Assembly (NCBI RefSeq): GCF_029633865.1
Contig: NC_079216.1
Location: 18,603,315 to 18,667,314 of the forward strand
From: Lampris incognitus
Lineage: Eukaryota > Chordata > Actinopteri > Lampriformes > Lampridae
Length of the DNA stretch: 64,000 nt
Reading direction: 5' to 3'
Shown here piece by piece: positions 1-11,800 of this stretch. The position numbers and the translations under genes are program-made. Below the pieces are notes generated by a model. It was not told where the DNA came from. It searched no databases and saw only the letters and a list, made by a program, of their open reading frames with translations. Positions within the stretch are counted from its first letter, which is position 1. Every line of letters starts with the position of its first letter.

Positions 1-237
1 GGTTGTAACGAAAATACTTATAGATATATGTGTACAACTTTATATTTTCTTCAAAAATATGGTTATTATGTGGAATTGGAATAAGAAATCCCTGCGTAGT
101 CCTTTTTTTTTTTTGAGCCTTGGGGGGGAGGGGGGATTCCTGCATGTTTATTTTTGTTGTTGTTGTTGTTGTTCGTGTGCTTTGTATACCTGTTCCAAAA
201 AAACTTAAAAATTGAAAATAAAGTTTATAAAAAAAAA
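1..237 (+). mobile_element. 3' tail of a LINE (L1-like)
   Basis: A T-rich 3' UTR-like stretch has a GTT microsatellite (about 154-172) and then a terminal sequence ending in an AATAAAG-type signal and an A tail at about 229-237. This is how 5'-truncated L1-like insertions end. No coding remnant is visible. It lies in the nup160 intron upstream of the first exon seen here. Family assignment is by the look of the tail only. Confidence 0.45.
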
Positions 238-955
238 AGTCACCTCTCTGTGTTAACCCATAGAACCAATCAGGAAATAGATTACAAACTGTAAGATTAC
301 AAAATTTTTCTAATTGAAGTCCAAATCTCACCAATAACCATCAGTGTCTGCACATGTTTGGGCTGTGACCTGGTGAGACTGACAACATTAAGAGCACAAG
401 GACATGATGTGCAAACAACAGTGCAAAATAAAGTTACCAGTATTGGAGTATCTGCATACCTGATGCTATCAGAATATCTAGTTTGGAATATCTAGTAAGG
501 GCTTTTTCTTCACAGGCTGTAGTGACTAAGCGAGTATGACCCGGAAGAAACTGAATTTATTAGTTTGAGAATGAATTGATAAATTAGACATACTCCTTAG
601 ACTGCTGTGAATGTGCAATTTCTTTTCAAGGATATTCATGATCATTCATCTAGAGATGACAAACCACAATGTTTGTATAATTAGTCCCAGATAAGCTTTT
701 TTTTTTAATTGTGCAACTTTTTAAAATCCCTATTTTATATACTTCTGTTGTTTCTCCTGTTTTTGATTAATATTTTCTGAATTTCAACTTTTTTATTTAT
801 CATTTTGATTTAAAAGCACTTTGTAAGCTCTTTTAGAGAAATGCAGTCATAAATGAATTGACATAAATATTGCAGCACACTGTAAATCCAGCTTCTAGAT
901 AAGTATCACTGTTAGGGAATTTACCATTATTAAGTAAAACTTTGGTGCTCTGTAG
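238..955. other. nup160 intron sequence, nothing recognised
   Basis: AT-rich sequence without a convincing exon, repeat or RNA gene. It ends in the acceptor TGTAG at 951-955. The preceding nup160 exon was not found here and is probably upstream of the window. Confidence 0.6.
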
Positions 956-1050
956 GCCGCCCTGTGGACACGCATCTTCAAACATCACCTAGAGTTGGGC
1001 CACAATAGCCAGGCCTACGAGGCCCTCACCCAGAACCCTGACTCCAGCAG
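956..1050 (+). CDS. nup160: nup160 exon, first in window
   Basis: Acceptor TGTAG precedes GCC; donor is AG|GTGCAC. It encodes ALWTRIFKHHLELGHNSQAY and the following NPDSS, ending two bases into an Arg codon that the next exon completes. Confidence 0.92.
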
Positions 1051-4000
1051 GTGCACACGCGCACACATACACACACACACACAGAGAAAACAGCATGTAT
1101 ATGTACTGGAGTGTGGTATTTGACTCAATTAAATTTTGATCCATTATCGATCTTCATCATGTCTCAATAAACGCCATGGGGGAACAGCACGCAGCAATTT
1201 ATTCAGCTGTCCTCCACCTGCCTGTATTGGTTGGATACACATTTCTTTTACTGACCCATATCGACAAATGTGCACGGGGATAATAGGGCTACACTTAATA
1301 TTTTAAGTTTTAATCTGATGAACGTTAACTCGATGAGCTTATGAAACGTCATTTGGCCATATGACAATTTTACCCTGGTCCGTGGTGGTACTCTGTCAAA
1401 CCCTGCCTCTCCTGCCCTGCCCTGCCCCCCTCCAGGCAGCTGGACTGTCTGCGGCAGCTTGTTGTGGTTCTGTGTGAGCGCTCCCAACTGCAGGACCTGG
1501 TCCAGTTCTCCTATGTTAACCTGCACGATGAGGTAACTGGGTCAGCTGCCCGCCAGCCAGGCTACTTTTTTCTCACTTAATTTTATTGGTGTGTTGATTT
1601 GCAGAAATTTTCAGCAGGACAGAAACCGTTTTCCCATCCTATAATCTGTATGTGGTGGAAGTAATGAAAAATGGATGTGAAGCAAAAAAGCTTGTCAATC
1701 GAAAAATTCAGTGATATATTGTAAAGTGATTTTGACGAATCCTAAGATTGTTGGATTGACATATCAGGGGTGTATTAATCAGCAGACTTGTGGGGATAAA
1801 TTAATGAGCAGATAGAACAGTTTGTATTAACTTAAGTGGATCTTGTCCATCTTGGGCTGTTGTCCACTCATTGACAGGTGGTCAGTATCATAGAGTCTCG
1901 GGCCAGAGCTGTGGACCTGCTGTCACACAACTACTATGAGCTGCTCTACGCCTTCCATATCAACAGACACAATTACAGGAAAGGTGAACTATGACGCAGC
2001 GCTAATCTCAACTACTGACTGTCTGTCCCCCTCTCTTTCTCTGCGTTAGTGTGTATGTATGTGGCTCTTGCTCTTCTTCTCTCCCTGCCTGCCTGGCTGA
2101 CTCTCACCCAAAGAAAAGTGTTTGTCATGGTTACATGATGTACCATTACAGCAGTAAGTTTGAGCGATGATGGTATGCAGCAGTAAGAGATGCACATGTT
2201 GCAAAACTTACAGGACCTGACAAAGTGCATGGAAGACAGATATGTTTTGCTTTTTCCCCAAACCTACACACGTATAACAGCTACTGCTACTACTTTCGGC
2301 TGCTCCCGTTAGGGGTCGCCACAGTGGATCATCCGTTTCAACCTTCTTCCTGTCCTCTGCATCTTCCTCTGTCACACCAGCCACCTGCATGTCCTCCCTC
2401 ACCACATCCATAAACCTCCTCTTTGGCCTTCCTCTTTTTCTCTTCCCTGGCAGCTCCATATTCAGCATCCTTCTCCCAATATACCCAGCATCTCTCCTCC
2501 ACACATGTCCAAGCCATTTCAATCTTGCCTCTCTTGCTTTGTCTCCAAACCGTCTAACCTAAGCTGTCCCTCTAATATACACATATAACAGCTGAAGATG
2601 GTAATTTCAAATCCTTGTACAGACAGTCAGGTCAGCCTGAAGTTTGGCTAACCACCTTACTAGATCATCCTACCACAGAGAGTTGACTTAATTGACTTTG
2701 ACAGCTATTTCCCTGAAAACTTACCTATTCACACTTTTATTGTGCTGAAGTATAAACTATCTGAAATGCTCACTTCAGTGATATAGAAATTCAGGTCATT
2801 CATGATTGTTTGTTTAACACTGGTGTTTCTGACATCAACTAGTACACTGGCTCTGAATCGGTATTTTGTTTAAACCCTCCTATCGTTCTAAACAGTTGCA
2901 CACTCATGGACATGTCATAATTTTTTACAAGTCTGGTACTATTCCTCAACCTGTGTATATATTAGATAGGTTTTTGCTTAGCAGTATTTTAACCCATCTT
3001 TGTATACATGTTGGAGTGTTTGTGTGTAATGTTGATTTTACTAAAGATATCCCTACCCTCTGACTCAACCTGATAATGTGTCCATTATGCAGTATGCAAA
3101 ATCTCATATCTGTTTCTCTTCCACCTCTTTCATTTGTAATGTTTGAATACGCAAACTAATCAATTAACCTTTGAGCCCGGCTGTGTTTTCCCCAGCTGGC
3201 ACGGTGATGTTTGAGTTTGGCATGCGTCTGGGCAGAGAGGTGCGGACCCAGCGAGGCCTCCAGAAGCAGGTCAACTGTTACCTGGCCGCCCTCAGCTGTC
3301 TCCGCCTCATCAGGCCAGAGTACGCCTGGATCGTCCAGCCCACCTCAGGGGCTGTGGTATGTACACATACTTGTGAGGACCCTCATTGACTATATACTTG
3401 TGGGGACCCTCGGTGTCTACATTCATTCCCTAGCCTCTAACCTGAACCATCAGAACTACATGCCTAATCCTCAGCCTTGCTCTACCATTGATCTAGTCCC
3501 AATTCTAACCTTAACCCAAAACCCAAGTTCTCACCACGAAACTAGAAGAGGTGAGGACTGGCCAAAATGTCCTGTCTTTGCAAAAATGTCCTCACTCTGA
3601 AGGTTAAAATTAAATATGGTCCTCACAAATATAGCTGAACAAGATCACACACAATATTGCTCACACATTTTCATGGTATACATGCAGAGCCACATATGCA
3701 CATAGACCCAGGACACCTGCACAGGTGTTTTGGGTTGTTTGGGTGGAGCTATGTATGTTTACAAGCTGACCTCAGCTTGTACCACGTACTCAAAGGACCA
3801 ATAGGTTAAGTTGTCCCTCCTTCCAGGTGCAACAAAACTAACATAGGAGAGGCAGGGAGATGTCAACCAAACACAGTGTGTATGAGAAACACGTCTTATC
3901 AGCCAGCTCAACTGAAAACACCTGTGTGGGTGTCCTGGGTCTTTAAAGGGGTCAGAAAGACACAAGCATATTTTTTGAGGTGTAAATTGATAGCTGGGTA

Positions 4001-7000
4001 ATGTTTGAGATAGGAGACAATAATAATCACTATTGTTATTTAGGGGGGTGGGGGGGATTAAAAATCAAAAGTAGGTAAATATCATTTGATGTTTCACGTT
4101 GTCTTTTTTAGTATGACTGCACGTCATCAGTTTTTTTTTTTTATTGTCATCACCCCAGTATAAATCCACTGCAGAGAGGGTGTGGCCCACACTCTTCCAC
4201 CAGTCCTTTCCCAAGTTTTTCAGAGAGTGAGACTATTATTGTCAGAGCTGTATTTTTCCATGTTTTTACAGTTCATCTGATAGTCAGTATTTCTCTCCTT
4301 TTTTCTCTATAGCAAGTGTATGTGCATGTGCCGATACACCCCCGCCCACTGTTGAATGAAACATGAAACTAGGGGTTTCTTCACCCTTTAAACATAAACT
4401 ATTTAAAACACACTTGAACAAAACAAAACAAAAAAAACCTACTAGGATTCACTCACTCTCATCTTCGTTGACAAGCAGGCCAAAAAAGTAATCTCCAGTG
4501 TTTGCTTTTATATTTATAATTTACTTTGTAAACACTTAAGGCATGTCAATGGTTTTGGAAACTCTTACTCTAAGTGGCTCCAAGAAATAAACACTGTGTG
4601 GGGGAAAAAAACAGATTTTCCAGCCAAAACATCCAACAGGAAATGAAAGCAGTACTTGCATATTATATTGAAGCTTGCTGTCATATTTACGCCTCCCTAC
4701 AGTCTGGACTTGTAAAGCAAAATGAATGTATCTCTTCTCACTGCAGTACGAGCGGCCAGGCACATCACCCAAGAGGAACTATGATGGAGAGGTCACTCTT
4801 GATCCAGGTGGGTCAGCCGTCTGTAACCAAACTTTATTAGCAGCCCAACGTGTCTGAATCCAGATCCCTTTGCTGCTCCTGTACATTACATACAACAGTG
4901 TTACCCATAGTCATTTTGAAAGTGTAAGAAACTCTGGACCAAAAAAAAAGAGTAGTCTGTTTTTATCAAAAACCTAAAGTTCAGTTGTCTTGATGCATGC
5001 TCAGTAATCCAGGTAAGGAAATCCCAATCTGTTCATCTGGACACAACGTTTAATGGGAGAAACTTTTAATCACTCAGTTAACAGTGCCTCACTCACCTCA
5101 TTCTCCCCCCTGACCAGGGAGGTGGTCTCAAAGCTTCTGCTGGATCTCGTCCCACTACCTGTCTGCTGGACCCGATACCATCCAACCTCCTACAGACCAT
5201 TTCCCTCACTCTTAACCCCACAGTCACACACATCATCAGCCCCTCGCTTACAATGGGTGTGTTCCCCACCGTATTTAAGCAAGCTTGGGTCACCCCGCTG
5301 CTAAAAAAAAAACCTACACTCAACCCAGCCCAGGTTGAAAACTACAGACCGGTTTCACGCCTACCCTTTCTTTCAAAATTACTTGAGTGCATGGTCTTTA
5401 ACCAAGTCTCTGAATTCCTTTGTGAGAACAATCTGTATGATCCGAATCAGTCTGGCTTTAAGCGAGGTCACTGCGTTTGGCTAGAGTTGCTGGTCAGTCC
5501 TCAGCTTTATTGCTGCTAGATCTGTCAGCTGCCTTGGACTTGGTTAACCACCAAATCCTCCTCTCCACACTCACTGAGCTTGGTATCTCAGGATCTGCCC
5601 TCTGCTGGTTCATGTCCTACCTCTCGAGGGGGTCTTTTAGAGTATCTTGGAGGGGAGAAGTGTCCAAACTGCACGACTTATCCACAGGGGTACCTAAAGG
5701 GTCAGTGCTCGGTCCCCTTCTCAATATACAGCACCTCACTTGGTGCAATCATCCGCTCCCATGGTTTCTTATGTCATTGCTATTCTGATGATACCCAGCT
5801 CTTCCTATCATTCCTGCCAGATGGCCTCAAAGTCTTGGCATGGATATCGTCATGCCTTGGTGATATCGTTGCATGGGTAAAAGAATGCCACCTTCAGCTT
5901 AACCTATCTAAGACTGAGCTCCTTGTCATCCCAGCCAGTCCATCCTTAGAACAACATATCAATATCCAGCTCGGATCAACCCAACTCATGCCCACAAAGT
6001 CTGCCCGAAACCTTGGTGTCATGGTTGATGACCAACTAACCTTTAAGGTTCATGTGGCCTTGATTGCTTGGTCATGCCAATTTGTCCTGTACAAAATCAA
6101 GAAAATTAGACCCTACCCGTCTGGGCATGCAGCACAACTCCCGGTATAGGCTGTTGTTATATGTCACGCATTGACTACTGCAACTCCTTGCTGGCAGGTC
6201 TCCCTGCATGCACTTTCAAACCTCTGCAAATGATCCAGAACACGGCGGCGTGTCTGGTCTTCAACCAACCCCAAATTACACATGTCACGCCACTGTTCGT
6301 ATCCCTCCACTGGATGCTCGCTTACAAAACAGCAACTAAAACGGCTCCTGCCTACCTGAACTTCCTCATTCAGGTCTACACTCAGTCCCGCTCACTACGC
6401 TCTGCCGCCTGACACTTCAGCCACAGTGGGGCCCTAAGTCACTAGCTAGACTCTTATCTTCTGTAGTTCCCCGGTGATGGAACGAGTTACCAAATTCCGT
6501 TCGATCCGCTGAGTCCCTCTCCATCTTTAAGAAGAAGCTAAAGACCCAGCTCTTTCTCGAACACCTCCATACCTGATGGTATTAATAATTTAAAAAAAAA
6601 ATCACTTCTATGCACCCTATGCATTGCCTTTGTGCACTGCCTGTTGACACCTGCGTCCTAGCAGACTTGAACCTGTTTTTTTGGCACTTAGTTGCATTGT
6701 CCTCTCTTGAGTTGATCCTTGCTTGTGTTGTATTAACTCTCAGATGTACGTCACTTTGGATAAAAGCGTCTGCTAAATGAACTTGTAAATCACTCATCTA
6801 AGTGACTTCATCAGTCTCAGTTGACTGCAGTTATCCCCGCCCTTATAAGCAGCACAGTTTAGACTGATGAAGTCACTTAGATGGGTGATGAAACATTTCT
6901 CCAACTAAACATTGTGTGGGTCCGCGGTGGTGTAGCGGTCTAAGCATCGGCTTTGTGTTGATGCAGTTGCCCACTGGGGACTGGGTTTCGCGCCCCGGTC

Positions 7001-8715
7001 TCGTCAGATCCGACTATGGCCGGACTCGATGAAGCAGCAATATTTGGCAACGCTGTGTTCGGGAGGGGGGCGGAGTCGGCTTGTGTTCGTCACATGAATG
7101 CGTCTCTTTGTGTGTCGGAAAAAGCAGTGGTTCGGCCTGGATTCGCCTTGTCATGAAAATGGCGAGGCGTCTCCTTCGAGACTGCTGGCCGGAGAGATGC
7201 AGTTGGCGAACGCATGCAGTACGAGGGTGGGTGTTTGAACTAAAATAGGGATCGATTGGTCACTAAATTGGGAGAAAAAGGAAAAAATCAGAAAAAAAAT
7301 TTTTTTAAATAAAAGAAAAAAACTAAACGTTGTGTCCAGATGAACTGATTCAACTTTCTGGGACTTCACTTCAGATTTCATTTTAAGTAGGGGCAACAAA
7401 CTCTGGCAGCCATTTTCCATGCCAACTTGGAATCATTACAAGTATAATGTTGCCTTTTCAACATGGTGGAGTCCCAGGCTTTATCAGGGGTGATTTAGAA
7501 GATATCCTGATGAAGGAACTTAAGAAACTATTTGACATTGGCATAAATATATTTGTTTGTGTTACATTGTGCTGTGACAACAGATTACATGTTGGTGTAG
7601 CACTAACTGCTCCCAATATAAAAATCCATAAGGGACAGTTATAATAAAAAATAATAATAATAGTAAAGTGGAAATCTGTGACTTTTCTCCCTTAATAAAT
7701 CGTTATTTGACGTCTTTACCATGGTTGGTGACACTCTCCAGTCGCCATATGCTGCTGTTTATTAAATAATTGATTAATTAATTTGAACTGATTGAACGAA
7801 CACTGGTGCAGTGCCATTGTTGGAAACAACTCCAGCAGGAAAAAAAGATTTAAGCCTGATGCCAGCAGTATTACTATAGAACAGTATTATGATATATTTT
7901 GGTGAAGTTTGTAATATATTTTTGACTGTTAGCTTTGGTCTGAGGATGCAACCGAAGTAAATCAGTGGCAACAGGTCTATTTATCTTTCCCTCCTACATC
8001 CAGCTATATTGGAACATTGTTCTACTGTAATATTGATTGTCTGTCAAGTGGAATCGTCATCATTTTTCAAGTGGATGAAATAACTTATTAGTGGAGAGAG
8101 CTTTCAGATTTCAGCTTTCATGATTCATATTTAAATACAGGCCAAGAGTTGGTTTATTTGATCTTACTGTAGCATCGTTTGAAATCAGAGGGTTTGATTA
8201 ACATCTGTTTTCAGTAAGCAAAGGACTTAACAGAATTATTTTGACCAATCTTGTGTAATATACAATTTGGACAAGCCAAATAGGGAAAGTCAAACATTCA
8301 ATTGTTCTTTTTGTAATCTCCTGCAGTGTAGCCAGTTTTCTGAGAGCGAGAACTTGCATTTGTGTATGGTGTGGCTGTTTGTCACTGCACTGAGTGTTTG
8401 TGGTGGGTGTTTCCTCTGTTAGTCAAACGTCAGGTGGACATTCTGGAGCTGAAAGACTTGGAGAAGGAGTACATCCTGGCCCGCAGCCGGCTCACCCTGG
8501 CCCAGCACCACCCACCCTCTGCTGCCATCGCAGGTGCTTGTTCTTCCCTGCCAAACACACACCTCTCTACCTTACAATACCCCTGATGGCTGGTCCCTGC
8601 CTGGGATTTGACACATTCCCAGGCTGGACAAGTGATAGAAAAATATTTGTTAGCAAAATGTGTTAGAGCTTTCCTAAAGATTTGTCCTTTAGGAAGTGGG
8701 TGGGATTTGTCCTTT

Positions 8716-8800
<85 letters not shown>

Positions 8801-11800
8801 CCTTCAAGCATTGAAAACTGAGCTTGGCTGGTTATAGAGGCTTACTGTTAACAGGGATAATAAATAATCCAAGTTCCTCGATTTCCTAATCTTTCCTAAT
8901 TCCTATTGGTTTTTTCAGGCAGTGCCTCTGCTGTAGAGATGGTGTCTCTCTTGGTCCAAACAGGGCTGTTTGACTGTGCCCTCTCGCTCTGCCAAACCTT
9001 CAAACTCCCCTTCACACCTGTCTTTGAGGGCCTGGCCTTTAAGTAAGTCCCTACTGTGGTTGTTATGCATACTCAGTAATCCAGGTAAGAAAATCACAGA
9101 AAAGTGAATCAGTTCATCTGGACACAACGTTTAGTGAGAGAAATGTTTCATCACTCATCCAAGTGACCTCGTCAGTCTTAACTGACTGCAGGTATTCACA
9201 CCCTTACAAACATCACAGTTGCATAACGACCAAAACCAACGATTGGTTTCATATGTGCACAATGTAGTGTACGCTGTTAAGTGCCGGGAGGATTGCCATG
9301 ACTTGTACATCGGGGAAACCAAACAGACGCTGGCCAAAAGGATGGCACAACCCAGAAGAGCTAACACGTCAGGCCAGGACTCTGCAGTTTACACTCATCT
9401 ACAGATCAGCGGCCACTCTTTCAAGGATGAGGATGTGCACATCCTTGATAGGGAGGAACGTTGGTTTGATCCATCAATCCGTCCATTATCGGAACCGCTT
9501 ATCCTGCTCTCAGGGTCGCGGGGATGCTGGAGCCTATTCCAGCAGTCATTGGGTGGCAGGCGGGGAGACACCCTGGACAGGCTGCCAGACCATCACAGGG
9601 CCCACACACACACATACACACACACACACACACATGGCCGATTCACCTGACTTACATGTCTGTGGGCTGTGGGAGGGAACCGGAGCCCCCAGAGGAAACC
9701 CACGCAGACACAGGGAGAACATCCAAACTCCACACAGAGGATGACCCAGGATGATCCACCAAGGTTAGACTACCCTGGGGCTTGAACCCAGGACCTTCTT
9801 GCTGTGAGGCGACCGCGCTAACCACTGCATCACCGTACCGCCTGGGCAAATAATATGAGCCCTAAAATGGACCCTTGATGTACTCCACAGGTGATGGGAG
9901 CAGATGAGAAGAGGTTTCCAGTTTTGACAGAGAAAGAGCTGTCCATTAGGTAGGGGCAAACCACTGGAGGGTGCTACACTGGATGCCAACCTGGTGCTTG
10001 AGACAGTTCAGGGGAATAGTATGGTCAACTGTCTCAAAGGTGGAGCTAAGGTCTAATAGAATTAGTATGGCACATTTACCAGAGTAAAGAGACAGCAGTA
10101 GATCATTGGAGACTTTAAGTTAATAATAATAAAAAATTTTATAGTACTTTTCTAAATCAATGTTACAAAGTGCTCTACAAATAATTAAAACCAGACAAGG
10201 CAAAAATAAGAATAAGACCAAATAAGTAAGAATAAAAATAAAAACGGTATAAATAAATAAAAACAAATATCAACCATTTGTAAAAGCTTTCATAAAAAGA
10301 AAAGTTTCAAGATGAGATTTAAAAGAAGCTAGAGACTTGGTTTGTCTTGTCCATAGTGTGGGGGCTCTAACAGCAAATGCCCGATCACCCTTTTGTGACA
10401 AACCGAGACCTGGGAATAACCAGCAGGGCTCCATCTGCGGATCTTAATGGTCGAGACAGCGTATACCAGGTCATTAAATCAGAAATGTATGTAGGAGCAA
10501 GCCCATTTAAGGCTTTAAAAATGAGCAATAAAATTTTTAAAATCAATTTGAATATAACAGGGAGCCAGTGTAGGAAGGCAAGCACAGGAGGGATATGGTC
10601 ATGCCTTGTTGTCCCAGTAATGAGCTGAGCAGCGGTGTTTTGTACCAACTGCAGACGGTGGAGGGAGCCCTTCCTGATACCAGAGTTAAGTGTGTTGCAA
10701 TAGTACAGCTTTTTTGCAAGTCGGCAATTGATTAAAATGACCTAATTTTGGAGATTAGCTTGGGTTGGAGAAAGCATGACTGAACAATGTTTGAGTTAAT
10801 TATCAAAACTGAGGTTAGCATCGACTATTACCCCAAGATTCTTAACAGCCTGCTTAACACTACCTGACAGACCACCAAGATTAGTACCAAAAGGGCAGAT
10901 GGAATTTGGGGGACTGAATAGAATGACCTCGGACTTATCGTCATTAAATTTAAGAACATTTTCGGACATCCAGGATTTAATTTCAGAGAAGCAAGTTGTG
11001 AGATTTGCCAGGATGCTAGGATCTGTGGGTTTTAGTGGCATGTATAACTGGGTATTGTTAGCATAAAAATGGTAAAATACAGCGTCCGGGTGGCGTGGCT
11101 GTCTATTCCATTTTCTACCAACACGGGATCGGTTTGAACGGGGAGTCAAAGAGCCCATCTATGTGAAGAGGGAACAACTATCTCTGAACCGAGGGGGGGA
11201 GGGGCCTAAGAGTACTTCTACACATAGTACACATGGTCATTGTAACTCTAGTTAATGGTCACGCCTATTTGCATATGAAACCAATCGTTGGTTTCGGTCA
11301 TTATGTAACTGTTCTCTTTATGAGGTTGGGGGATACCTGCAGTCAGTCTAGACTGATGAGTTCACTTGGATGAGTGATGAAACGTTTCTCCCACTAAATG
11401 TTGTGTCCAGATGAACTGATTCACCTTTCTGTGATCCCTATTGTGGTGTCTACAGAAACCCAGCAGTACACTTACGGTGAGAGGGAACTTCTTGGTTGGC
11501 AGTTTGAGTCTTAACTTTGAAAACCTGGCCATGGGAAGCAGAGTATAGGAGAGTATTGGAATAACCTTCATCCACAGGTTGTTCCCCCTGTATCGGCAAG
11601 AATTTTAGAGAAAAATGGTTTTCAAGCAAACTTGAAAAAGTCAAATGCAAAATAGTGGCATTTTCCATTTGCTTTCCATTCCAAAAAAATGTGTTTATTG
11701 CTGCTATGTTGTATCTACCCTATATATCCCTCTTGGATTAGCCTCCAAAGATTAACTGATTGGTAGGGCTACGGCCATGACACACTGCAGCCCGGCCCAC

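Larger units (their letters stand above)
4990..7372. mobile_element. Penelope-related inverted-repeat element, split by an L2 and a SINE
   Basis: With the insertions 5077-6787 and 6918-7320 removed, the left arm (about 4990-5076 plus 6788-6835) and the right arm (about 6855-6917 plus 7336-7372) are inverted copies. Both carry GTTCATCTGGACACAACGTTT and CACTCATCTAAGTGAC-type words. The same arms flank the GIY-YIG remnant at 9087-11440, so this looks like a coreless derivative of that Penelope-like family. Confidence 0.6.
9061..11445 (+). mobile_element. Penelope-like element with GIY-YIG remnant and inverted terminal arms
   Basis: Arms of about 180 bp (about 9087-9262 and 11265-11440) are inverted copies of each other. 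Between them a reading frame encodes the end of a Penelope protein: YAVKCREDCHDLYIGETKQ, RMAQPRRANTSGQDSAVY, HSFKDEDVHILDREERWF, then after an interruption RGVKEPIYVKRE (about 11139-11175). DLYIGETKQ is the GIY-YIG endonuclease signature of Neptune-type Penelope elements. The reverse transcriptase is absent (5' truncation). A 1.66-kb block bounded by GGTTTGA repeats (9463-9469, 11131-11137) splits the frame. Confidence 0.82.

Noticed and set aside
6918..7000. A true tRNA gene
   Set aside because: A- and B-box-like words are present, but no cloverleaf is preserved, and the sequence continues into a SINE body flanked by a target duplication.
8719..8799. Cys-Val or His-Thr repeat proteins read through CA/GT tracts
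   Set aside because: Open frames through dinucleotide repeats have no stops by composition; the same applies at 29651, 36820, 50155 and the CTAT tract at 40304.
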